From Verrucomicrobiota bacterium (lineage in GTDB: Bacteria > Verrucomicrobiota > Verrucomicrobiia > Verrucomicrobiales > Akkermansiaceae): a DNA stretch of 23,604 nt. Position numbers and translations under genes: made by a program. Below, one piece after another: positions 7,776 through 14,744 of this stretch (position 1 is the first letter of the stretch; each line of letters opens with the position of its first letter). Location: NCBI GenBank assembly GCA_026397695.1, contig JAPLUJ010000510.1, positions 5,044-28,647 on the forward strand, written 5' to 3'. The notes below the pieces were generated by a model. It ran no database searches, was not told where the DNA came from, and was given only the letters and a program-made list of their open reading frames with translations.

Positions 7776-9416
7776 TCAAGGGGATGTGACGCCTCGTCCC
7801 GCTTCCGTGTTTTGGTTCTGATGTTCCGCGAAGAGTTTTTGCAAGGCATCCGCGGCCGGCACATTGACTTTCCGCAGGCGCTCCAAGGTGGTTTTGTTGA
7901 GGAAATCGCGGCTCCTGTTAGGGGATGCCACCAAATCGATTTCCAACAGGATGCGCGGGCCAGCGGGAGTGGCAATGACCGGATAGAACGGACCAAGCGC
8001 CGTGTTGTCCGGGTCGGCTTGGGTGGCGACGGTGGTCCATATTCCGCTGCGCCGGATGCCGGTGACGGTGGGGATTTGCCGGTGGCGGCGGGCACCGGTC
8101 ATTTCATATCCCAGATTGCGCAGCAGCGTGGCCGTGCTCTCGGGAGTGTGCAGGCGGGCGGTGTGCCGGAGCGCCGCCATGACATCGCCGGCACGGATAG
8201 CGCGCAACCACGAATCTATCAGTTTGCGGGCATCTTCCTCCGCCGGGGCACCGGACTCGGGAAGTGATTCGAGCTCCGGACATTCTGCTAGCAGCAACGG
8301 CTGCCATTCGTCCTGCCAGCGTTTGGCTTGGACCGAATCGCTCCACTCGCGCAAGGATTTTTCGGTTTCCGGCAGGGGTTCGGGTGCCCACAGCCAACCG
8401 TCCGCTTTTTTCTCAAAATACAGCATCCGCAGATCCAACTGGTCGGGATTGCGGGCGGAGAAGAATTGGCAGGCGGCGGCGGCATGGCTGGCGTCCACCA
8501 GATGTTAGCGGCACGGACACAGGCTTTGCGGGCGCTGGCGGCGTCGCCATCCAACCGGATGCAGCGCATGAGCGCGGATGGGTTGGCGGACTGAAGTGTG
8601 GCTAACAGGTTTTTCCGCGCTTGTTCGGCAGTGGCTGCGGGTGAGGGGGGGTAAAGCGCCGCGAGTTTCGCCGGGAACGCGTCTAGCAGATCGGTGTCGG
8701 GATTCACAGCCGTGACATTCCCGGGGTTTTCCTCATCCTGCAAAAAATTTCCCGGGAGTTCGATGCGCCAGCAACCATCCGGGGTTTTCGCAAGTTCCAA
8801 ATGAACGAGTTCGATGCCATGGCGCGTGGCGCGTGGGCGGCTGCGGGCGGGATCGAGGCAGGCGATGGGTGAATCCGCGGAGGGTGGCAAGCGGGAGCGA
8901 TTCCGCGATTTTCCGGCGCATGCGCTCCGCCGATTGTTCGCGGAGTTTTTCCAGATCTAACACTTGTTCGCGGAGCATCCAGTCTTCGAGGGTGGCGAGT
9001 CGTTTGCGCACAATGGCGGAGTATCCGGTGCCGGAGTTTTCAAATGAAGCCGGCACAGGTGCCGCAAGCCATTCCTCCCCGCGCCGCACCAAGGCGACGG
9101 GAACAACCTGCCATTGGCTGGAATCGAAGCCGCCGGTTTTTCTAACGAGCACCGCTGCCAGATCGTCATCGAGGTTCACGGCTCCCACTTCGAGCGGATC
9201 ACGGCCGAGGTCGCGCCCCACGCGTTCCAAACGGCGGGCGATTTCCCGGCGTTTTTGTGCGCTCGTTTGCGGGGCAAGCGCGGTGTCCCCCCCCGGTTCC
9301 AGATCGAGGGTCTTGGCCCGCACTTTTTCCAAAAAACGCACTGCCGCCGCACCGGGCTCGCCGTGACCAGCGAACGAGGCGACAACCATGACAATCCAAA
9401 CAACCAGCGCTTTCAC
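7776..9416 (-). CDS. Secreted protein of unknown function, two compensating frame changes
   Basis: I do not recognise the family. Three consecutive reading frames together make about 545 residues. The first piece starts at a GTG at 9416 with a signal peptide (VKALVVWIVMVVASFAGHG) and a charged, helix-rich segment with KRREIARRLERVGRDL and REQSAERMRRKIAESL. Near 8870-8890 the frame changes to PPSADSPIACLDPARSRPRA and continues through GCWRIELPGNFLQDEENPGN, LDAFPAKLAALYPP and ARKACVRAANIW. Near 8495-8505 it returns to the first frame with DASHAAAACQFFSARNPDQL, then LRMLYFEKKADGWLWAPEPL, and ends at 7776. The total length is a multiple of three because the shifts cancel. The second shift fits loss of one G in a TGGTGG(G)ACGCC context. 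The envelope location is inferred from the signal peptide. Confidence 0.7.
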
Positions 9417-9473
9417 TGGAAGAACTCATAGCCCATTTCGGGACCGACGAAAGCGCCGATTTACGCCAGGAGA

Positions 9474-10607
9474 TCATTCCTCCACCGCGAGGCACTCGGG
9501 CAGGCTTCCCGTCACGCCGGCCAAGCGCGGGTTGGCTTCCCATGCCTGGCGGTTGCCGATGATGCGCGCGGCCATCCGCATGAAGGTGGCGGCCGGCTGC
9601 GATCTAGCAGGATGCAATGACCGCAGACGATCCCCGGGGGCGTCGGGGGTGAAGTTCCAAGCAAATGTCAGGCGGCTGTCAACCATGCCTTTTTTGTCAC
9701 CCCAACTGCGGGTCTCGTCAAACCGCAGATCACCGATCCATGCGCCCTTGGCGTGGGGTCGGGCGATCCACCACCCACCGGTGAAATCTTGCAGCGCTTT
9801 GACTTCACGCAGGTCCATCATCCCGGCGAGGGCGTTCCGGCCTTGCGGGTAAACCGTCCATCGGACAGGCGTCTGAGCGCGTTCAAAAACCGTCCGGTAA
9901 CCGACCCAGAATGCGTCGCCACGATCCACCACCGAGCGCCAGAGCAGGATATTGAAGGGCGTGGGTGCTTCCATCCGGCGGTGACAAGTCACCCCGCGCC
10001 GGGCCAAATCCGCGTCGAAGCCCGCCGAGACCGTGAATTTCATGACCACACTGAGCAGCGCGTAACCGGCGGCCAACCCAAGACCCCAGGCATTCAGTCT
10101 GCGCCTTTTGGGCAATTGTTTTTTGGTCCGCAGGAACGCCAGCCAAAGCACCGCGACTAACAGCGGCATTGTGAAAAACAAATCGATGATGAAGAGATTA
10201 TTGAAAGCCACCCGGTTCACCGCAAACGGCCACCAGACCGATGTCCCGTACACGGTGAACGCATCGATCAGAATGTGCGTGCTCCACAGCACGAACACGA
10301 ACCACCCGGCCAACGCCTTGCTGATTTTGTCGCGTTTCCAAAGTTTCACCAACCATGGAGCCAGTGCGCAGGAAGCGGCAATCATCACCAGCAGCGAGTG
10401 GCTCGGCCCGCGATGCCACCACAGCCGGCCGGCCGTATCGAGCCACGGCGCTAACAACCCGTCCAGATCCGGCAGGGTGCCGAACATCGCCCCCCATGCC
10501 AAGGCGCGGTTCCCCATGCGCCGGCCCAGCAGCATTTCCCCGAGCGACGCACCCAAAACCGCATGTGTCAGCGAATCCACATCGCCAGCATGCCGGAAAA
10601 TTCGCAT
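9474..10607 (-). CDS. YdjM/DUF457-family membrane metal-dependent hydrolase
   Basis: The 377-aa inner-membrane protein has the family's conserved histidine/aspartate motifs: DSLTHAVLGASLGE at the N-terminus, GTLPDLDGLL, WWHRGPSHSLLV and THILIDAFTVYGTSVWWPF. Hydrophobic segments include ALAGWFVFVLWSTHILI, NNLFIIDLFFTMPLLVAVLW and AWGLGLAAGYALLSVVM. A soluble C-terminal region follows (about residues 215-377). The family is called membrane-bound metal-dependent hydrolase on the basis of these motifs; no physiological substrate is established. Most members begin at MDSLTH, so a GTG at 10580 giving VDSLTH is a plausible alternative start. It is transcribed divergently from rsfS. No disruption is visible. 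Confidence 0.85.
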   Translation of the reverse strand: MRIFRHAGDVDSLTHAVLGASLGEMLLGRRMGNRALAWGAMFGTLPDLDGLLAPWLDTAGRLWWHRGPSHSLLVMIAASCALAPWLVKLWKRDKISKALAGWFVFVLWSTHILIDAFTVYGTSVWWPFAVNRVAFNNLFIIDLFFTMPLLVAVLWLAFLRTKKQLPKRRRLNAWGLGLAAGYALLSVVMKFTVSAGFDADLARRGVTCHRRMEAPTPFNILLWRSVVDRGDAFWVGYRTVFERAQTPVRWTVYPQGRNALAGMMDLREVKALQDFTGGWWIARPHAKGAWIGDLRFDETRSWGDKKGMVDSRLTFAWNFTPDAPGDRLRSLHPARSQPAATFMRMAARIIGNRQAWEANPRLAGVTGSLPECLAVEE

Positions 10608-10635
10608 TCGAAAACCCGTAATTCAGGATTCCAGG

Positions 10636-10664
10636 TTGGCACGGCGCATTACTTGAATTAGGCT
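10636..10664 (+). promoter_or_regulatory. Possible sigma-70-like promoter for rsfS
   Basis: TTGGCA at 10636 and TAGGCT at 10659 are separated by 17 bases, 24 bases before the rsfS ATG and within the divergent intergenic gap. Confidence 0.35.
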
Positions 10665-10687
10665 GCCGTCCCCCGAGCGGGATTCTT

Positions 10688-11047
10688 ATGGCGATCAACG
10701 GACAACAACTGGCCCGGCAATGTGCCAAAGCGGCGGATGAAACCAAGGCGGAGAACATCCGCATCTGGGACATGCGCGGAGTTTCTAACCTAACGGATTT
10801 CATGGTGGTTTGTTCGGGCACCTCGATGCCACAACTCCGCGCGATTCTGCGCGATGTGGCCGGCAAACTGGCGGAGGAGCACGGCGTGAAACCGACACAC
10901 ACCGAGGGCCAACCGGACACCCGCTGGGTGGTGTTGGATTTCATCGACGTGATCGTCCACGTGATGGATCAGGAATTGCGCGACTATTACGGGCTGGAGG
11001 AACTATGGAAGGACGCCAAGGAAGTCAACTGGCAGGCCGCGGCCTGA
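10688..11047 (+). CDS. rsfS: Ribosome silencing factor RsfS
   Basis: This 119-aa protein of the RsfS/Iojap family binds ribosomal protein uL14 on the 50S subunit and blocks subunit joining when nutrients are scarce. Conserved motifs are ENIRIWDMRGVSNLTDFMVV, CSGTSMPQLRAI, the GQPDTRWVVLDFIDVIVHVM core and the terminal LRDYYGLEELWKDAKEV. Length is normal and the frame is intact. It is usually near nadD in other bacteria, but no nadD is seen here. It is the last ordinary housekeeping gene before the repeat-divided mosaic begins. Confidence 0.95.
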   Translation: MAINGQQLARQCAKAADETKAENIRIWDMRGVSNLTDFMVVCSGTSMPQLRAILRDVAGKLAEEHGVKPTHTEGQPDTRWVVLDFIDVIVHVMDQELRDYYGLEELWKDAKEVNWQAAA

Positions 11048-11070
11048 ACGGCGGCGCTCCTGTCACGTGC

Positions 11071-11274
11071 TCAGCGCCTCCTATGGGTGTAGGTCTTCCC
11101 GTTCAGCGCGGCGGCCGTGGCGCGGTCGGTCTCCAGCGCGTCGCGGTATTTCAGGAAGAGCAGCCATGAGGTCTGCTCGGTGTAGTCGATGCAAACGCCA
11201 TACGAAACCCCCGCCGCGCTCTCGCTCGGAAAAACCATGGAAGCCGCGTCCGATCCGGACAACGACACCATCCT
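11071..11274 (-). pseudogene. Fragment resembling the N-terminal part of a type I restriction-modification M subunit
   Basis: The minus strand reads SAAGVSYGVCIDYTEQTSWL followed by LFLKYRDALETDRATAAALN and GKTYTHRR. The core DYTEQTSWLLFLKY plus a following charged segment is, from memory, characteristic of the N-terminal helical domain of one HsdM subfamily. Only about 40-55 residues are present: no SAM-binding or NPPY motif follows, and the frame ends at 11071. Upstream on the same strand the reading frame runs straight into repeat copy 1, so the 5' end of the gene has been replaced. It is non-functional. The identification rests on a short motif. Confidence 0.5.
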
Positions 11275-11354
11275 CAACCCCCATTTCCCCGCCATCCGGT
11301 CCGGCCACCGGATCTTGCAACGGCCTTCACCGGGAAAGCAATTTCCTAGCATTA
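11275..11354 (+). repeat. Dispersed repeat, copy 1
   Basis: This copy begins CAACCCCCATTTCCCC, has a middle containing CCGGTCCGGCCACCGG and CAACGGCCTTCACC, and ends AAAGCAATTTCCTAGCATTA. It directly abuts the hsdM-like fragment on its left. It belongs to a family of five same-strand copies in this window. Confidence 0.88.
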
Positions 11355-11377
11355 CGTTGCGCCTCACCGGACGCCAT

Positions 11378-11422
11378 AAGACGCGCACCGCGCGGCTTTC
11401 AGCGGTACGGTGCAGGCGTCTT
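11378..11422. other. Long imperfect hairpin between repeat copy 1 and the GH99-like gene
   Basis: AAGACGC-GCACCG pairs with CGGTGC-AG-GCGTCTT around an inner GC-rich loop, with a two-base bulge. It lies 17 bases beyond the stop of the minus-strand gene at 11439 but has no T-run in either direction. It could be a weak terminator or part of a mobile-element end. Confidence 0.4.
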
Positions 11423-11438
11423 GTTCGCATGTCGTGAA

Positions 11439-12671
11439 CTATTTGGATCCTGTTCCTGCTTTATGTAACAGAAAAACATCTCTGACAGCCTCGAGGTAGC
11501 CCATGCCATGTTCGGTATCCGGCTCCAGGTAACTGCCCTCTGACCATTCATTCCAAGAATTGATTGTGATCAATTTGGGCTGCTTAGGGTGGGCATCCGC
11601 ATACGCTTTTGCTTTGAGAAGGTATTTTTTGAAAGCTGCTGGGCAAGCACCGGAGACGCACGGCGTTCTTGTATCGCGGCGGGGATTCGTATCCCAGTCG
11701 ATTGAGACATGGGGAAAATAGGGAACCGAGAACTTTTCAGACCAAGCATCCCAATCTTTTGTGACCCTACCGGCCCACGTATCGTAGTCAGTATTGGGGT
11801 CGGAGAGATGGACATATTGATAGTTTGTAAGGCTGTCAATGCCCAACGCGGCAATCGTGGCATTCTGGGTCTTGTTCTTATCCCCGGGTACCTGTGACAT
11901 GGACGCTGGGAATTTCCCCCAAAGTATTCCCTGCAAATGAAGTCCAGGGAAGCCCGCCGCTTTTACTTTGGATTTCAAATAATCCAAGGCTTCCTTGGTC
12001 TTTTCCAGACCACCAAGTCCACGCATAAGGGTTGAGACTTCGTAAATAGAGAATACAGGCTTGCCGTCGATCTTATAGTAGGATGGCTGTTTCATATATT
12101 TCTCAATCCATCGATCAACGAGTTGATCAAACGTCTCGCGATTGACAGTTCCGGGCCAGCGCGTATTTTTCATGGATGCGAGGTTGCTCCAACCGCAACC
12201 GCCACCGCCCTCATGATTCGCCCACATCAGATAGAACTTCATCTGGTCGTGATTCTTGGCCTTCAGGAATGCTTCATTAAGGGTATTCTCTAAAAAGGGT
12301 TTCCCTTCATACCAATACCAATCAAAAACGAATACGTTGACACCGTGACTCGCCGCAGCCTCTATTTTTTTCTCCATGACCGCGAGTTCGGATTCATCCT
12401 CATATCCCCAAAGGGGAACCCTTGGTTGGCGGTGCCCTTCGAATCGGGGCTTGCAATTTCGAATAATTTCCCATTCCCCCTGCTTCCCGCCCTCGAAGAG
12501 AGAATTCCATCGTTCATCTTTGAATTGGTAAGCCGGCCAGAAATAAGCCGCTATATCATAAGCCTGCTTCTTGCCGGATGAGTTGTCCACGATCTTGCCT
12601 GCGTCTTCGGAATCAGCAGCGTATGCGCTGCTCCATAATGTGGCTATTACGAGTATGTGTCTGATATTCAT
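11439..12671 (-). CDS. Secreted glycoside hydrolase family 99-like (WbsX-type) protein
   Basis: The 410-aa protein has a signal peptide (MNIRHILVIATLWSSAYA). Its family motifs are YDIAAYFWPAYQ, VPLWGYEDES, GVNVFVFDWYWYEGKPFLEN, FYLMWANHE, YYKIDGKPVFSIYEV and WNEWSEGSYLEPDTEHG. These match the GH99-like/WbsX domain, related to endo-alpha-mannosidase and found in polysaccharide loci. Catalytic carboxylates are probably in the C-terminal WNEW-x-EG region. The gene is intact and has an AGGGGA ribosome site. Its base composition is clearly more AT-rich than the neighbours (codons such as AAA, GAT, AAT dominate), suggesting recent transfer. It lies between repeat copies 1 and 2, opposite in strand to the repeats. 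The substrate is not determinable from the sequence. Confidence 0.85.
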   Translation of the reverse strand: MNIRHILVIATLWSSAYAADSEDAGKIVDNSSGKKQAYDIAAYFWPAYQFKDERWNSLFEGGKQGEWEIIRNCKPRFEGHRQPRVPLWGYEDESELAVMEKKIEAAASHGVNVFVFDWYWYEGKPFLENTLNEAFLKAKNHDQMKFYLMWANHEGGGGCGWSNLASMKNTRWPGTVNRETFDQLVDRWIEKYMKQPSYYKIDGKPVFSIYEVSTLMRGLGGLEKTKEALDYLKSKVKAAGFPGLHLQGILWGKFPASMSQVPGDKNKTQNATIAALGIDSLTNYQYVHLSDPNTDYDTWAGRVTKDWDAWSEKFSVPYFPHVSIDWDTNPRRDTRTPCVSGACPAAFKKYLLKAKAYADAHPKQPKLITINSWNEWSEGSYLEPDTEHGMGYLEAVRDVFLLHKAGTGSK

Positions 12672-12707
12672 TTCATCCCCTTTAGTTTATTGTCGCGCAA
12701 CAGTTTT

Positions 12708-12753
12708 GTTCACGAACGCGTTCGGTTTGCACCAGCTCACGAACCGGTTCGTG
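12708..12753. promoter_or_regulatory. Paired GAAC-N2-GTTC dyads upstream of the GH99-like gene
   Basis: CGAACGCGTTCG (12713-12724) is a perfect 12-bp palindrome overlapping GTTCACGAAC (12708-12717). CACGAACCGGTTCGTG (12738-12753) is a perfect 16-bp palindrome 27 bases away. Both lie 37-82 bases upstream of the GH99-like start codon, where an operator would act. A LacI-type or other sugar-responsive repressor is a possibility, but no regulator gene is adjacent. The remaining gap 12754-12984 shows further isolated GTTCG/CGAAC motifs and no gene. Confidence 0.5.
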
Positions 12754-12984
12754 TTCCAGCACAAATCGAACCCGGAAAAGCACATCTCACCGCATCTCGT
12801 CCACCAGGGCTGTTGGAGCGTCCGATGGGAGTTCGACAGGTTCGGAGTTGGACCGTTCGAAGGTGAGCGAGCATTTTTTGCCTGGAGTGTCAAGAATACC
12901 GGATAGGGCACGCACGAATTAGTACATGCCGGGTTTGCGTTGACCAGACACCCGACGCGCCGTTGACACCGCGCCCCGGTCACC

Positions 12985-13176
12985 ATGAAAGCACTCAAAT
13001 ACCTCAGCTTCGTCGGCAAGGTCGCCGGTTTGGTGTCCGCCCTCAACGTCATCCCGTTCGTCGATCCCGCGGTCGGCGTGGTCGTGTTCGCCGCCGCCTC
13101 GATCCTCAAGGACGCCGTGAACCGCATCGGCGATCTGCTGGACGACTGCAAGCCGAACGCCAGCTTCAAGGGGTGA
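12985..13176 (+). CDS. Small hydrophobic protein of unknown function
   Basis: This is a 63-aa protein starting MKALKYLSFVGKVAGLVSAL, followed by NVIPFVDPAVGVVVFAAASI and the charged tail LKDAVNRIGDLLDDCKPNAS. It has one or two short membrane-spanning or amphipathic segments and a C-terminal amphipathic helix. I do not recognise a named family, though the codon choice and clean signal-like composition suggest real coding. It is too small for an enzyme. The size and hydrophobicity are compatible with a peptide toxin, phage-type or membrane-stress peptide, but nothing in the sequence proves any of these. It is divergent from the GH99-like gene and is followed by repeat copy 2. Confidence 0.6.
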   Translation: MKALKYLSFVGKVAGLVSALNVIPFVDPAVGVVVFAAASILKDAVNRIGDLLDDCKPNASFKG

Positions 13177-13331
13177 GCAGGCTAGGGAGCGCGTGCAGTC
13201 TAGGGGCATTTATGCCGATGGATCAGGCCCTGCTCACTGGTTCCACCTGACAGGCCAAGTATTTCCCCGAACAAAACCCCGAACAAAACTTCTTGGAAAA
13301 GCGGGCCGGACAGGTATTTTCGGGTTCGAGG

Positions 13332-13411
13332 ATTTCCCCATGAACCCGCCCTCCGATCCGGCCACCGGCTCTTCCAACGGCCTTCACCCCAAAAGCAATT
13401 TCCTAGCAATG
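13332..13411 (+). repeat. Dispersed repeat, copy 2 (divergent left end)
   Basis: This copy contains ATTTCCCC, then an inserted ATGAACCC, then GATCCGGCCACCGGCTCTTC, CAACGGCCTTCACCCC and the tail AAAGCAATTTCCTAGCAAT. The CAACCCCC start of the other copies is missing. A short direct repeat, CCCCGAACAAAA twice near 13265-13288, lies just upstream. The remaining gap 13412-13590 before the nucleoside hydrolase gene shows no gene. Confidence 0.82.
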
Positions 13412-13590
13412 AAACATACCAGTGGCCCTTGTCGTCGTTTATTCCCGGAGTGTTGCAGCAGTTCGACCTACCGGATTGCTATCATGGTTTGGAGGCAAAA
13501 AAGCTGCGGCAGATAGAGCCGAGTGGCGCCAATGCCGGAATAGCGTAGGCGCCGGATGCCTCTCAAGAAGTCACCCATAATTCTACGAGC

Positions 13591-14628
13591 ATGACAAAAT
13601 TCAAGAGTTGTCTGACGGCGGTTGTCTTGGGCATCGCCACCTGCGCTGGCGGGGGCGAGCCCGTGAAAATTATCCTCGATGTGGATTTGTGCGAGGATGT
13701 GGACGATGCGGGGGCGTTAGCGACGTTGCACGGCCTGGCTAATCGTGGCGAAGCCGAGATTCTCGCCACCATCGTGTCGTCCAAAAACGAGTGGGTTGTC
13801 CCCTGCCTTGACGCCATCAACACCTGGTATGGCCGGCCCGATCTGCCCATTGGATACCAGCGTGGTCACCAATACGGCTATGGCAACACCAAAGACCCCG
13901 ATCGCGAGACGACCTCCAAGTACGCCGAGGCCGTGGCCAAGGCCTCGCCTCACGACCTCAAGCGCAGCAGCGACGCCCCGGAAGCCGCCACCTTGTGCCG
14001 GCAGATTCTCGCCAAGCAACCGGATCAAAGCGTGACCTTCGTCACCGTGGGATTCCTCACCAACCTGAAAAACCTGCTCGACTCGCGTCCCGATGCGCAT
14101 AGCCCGCTCGATGGCGTGGCGCTCGTGAAACAGAAGGTCAAGCAGTGGGTTTGCATGGGCGGCAAGTTCCCCGAGGGGCGTTTCCCCGAGGGCAATGGCG
14201 AATACAACCTGATGTGGGACACCGTGGCCTCGGTGCGCGCCGTCAATGACTGGCCCACCCCCATCGTGTTCAGCGGCTTTGAAATCGGTGTCCGAGTCAA
14301 GGCGGGTGCCCGGCTGCGCGACACCCCGGAGACGAACCCCGTTCGCGCCTGTTACCAGCACTACAACGGCTTGAACGATCGCGAGAGCTGGGACCAAACC
14401 GCGGTGCTCTGCGCCGTGCGTGGAGCGAGTAAGTACTGGACGCTCTCCGAGCCTGGATTCGGTATCATGCATGCCCGGGTTGCTCACGGCTACAACGGCT
14501 GGATTCCCTGGGAGCAGGGTCCCCACCGGTACCTGGTCGAGAAGATGCCGCCGTCCGAGTTGGGCGAACGAATCGAAGACCTGATGGTGGAACCGCCGCG
14601 TGCCGGCAACCCCGTCTTGCATAAATAA
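13591..14628 (+). CDS. Exported nucleoside hydrolase (inosine/uridine-preferring type)
   Basis: The 345-aa protein of the nucleoside N-ribohydrolase superfamily cleaves ribonucleosides to base and ribose. An export signal (residues about 1-22, FKSCLTAVVLGIATCAGG) precedes KIILDVDLCEDVDDAGAL, which carries the Asp cluster (Asp30, 32, 36, 38, 39) that binds Ca2+ and ribose. Other family features are VTFVTVGFLTNLKNLLDSRP, the VCMGGKFPEGRFPEGNGEYN region (usual MGG...EFN/EYN motif) and WDQTAVLCAVRG (Asp near the second metal contact). The secreted form suggests scavenging of extracellular nucleosides. The frame is intact. The stop is immediately followed by repeat copy 3, and the gene forms a module on its own between copies 2 and 3. 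Confidence 0.88.
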   Translation: MTKFKSCLTAVVLGIATCAGGGEPVKIILDVDLCEDVDDAGALATLHGLANRGEAEILATIVSSKNEWVVPCLDAINTWYGRPDLPIGYQRGHQYGYGNTKDPDRETTSKYAEAVAKASPHDLKRSSDAPEAATLCRQILAKQPDQSVTFVTVGFLTNLKNLLDSRPDAHSPLDGVALVKQKVKQWVCMGGKFPEGRFPEGNGEYNLMWDTVASVRAVNDWPTPIVFSGFEIGVRVKAGARLRDTPETNPVRACYQHYNGLNDRESWDQTAVLCAVRGASKYWTLSEPGFGIMHARVAHGYNGWIPWEQGPHRYLVEKMPPSELGERIEDLMVEPPRAGNPVLHK

Positions 14629-14629
14629 C

Positions 14630-14706
14630 CAACCCCCATTTCCCCCCAGCCGGTCCGGCCACCGGCTCTTCCAACGGCCTTCACCCAGAAAGCAAATTCC
14701 TAGCAA
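14630..14706 (+). repeat. Dispersed repeat, copy 3
   Basis: CAACCCCCATTTCCCC, CCGGTCCGGCCACCGG, CTTCCAACGGCCTTCACC and GAAAGCAAATTCCTAGCAA occur in order. It starts two bases after the nucleoside hydrolase stop codon. Confidence 0.9.
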
Positions 14707-14744
14707 CAAAACGAAAAAAGCAGTAACAAAACGAAAAAAGCAGT
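14705..14744 (+). repeat. Two perfect 20-bp tandem copies ending at the start codon of the next gene
   Basis: AACAAAACGAAAAAAGCAGT occurs at 14705-14724 and 14725-14744, and the ATG of the diheme gene is the next base. The unit overlaps the right end of repeat copy 3. It leaves the gene with only an A-rich leader and no GGAGG-type ribosome site. Confidence 0.95.

Noticed and set aside
12687..13169. 160-aa minus-strand frame upstream of the GH99-like gene
   Set aside because: It overlaps the palindrome region and the 63-aa gene in antisense and has no domain-like pattern.
13717..14709. 330-aa minus-strand frame opposite the nucleoside hydrolase
   Set aside because: Antisense shadow in GC-rich DNA with no recognisable motif; the plus-strand gene is well supported.
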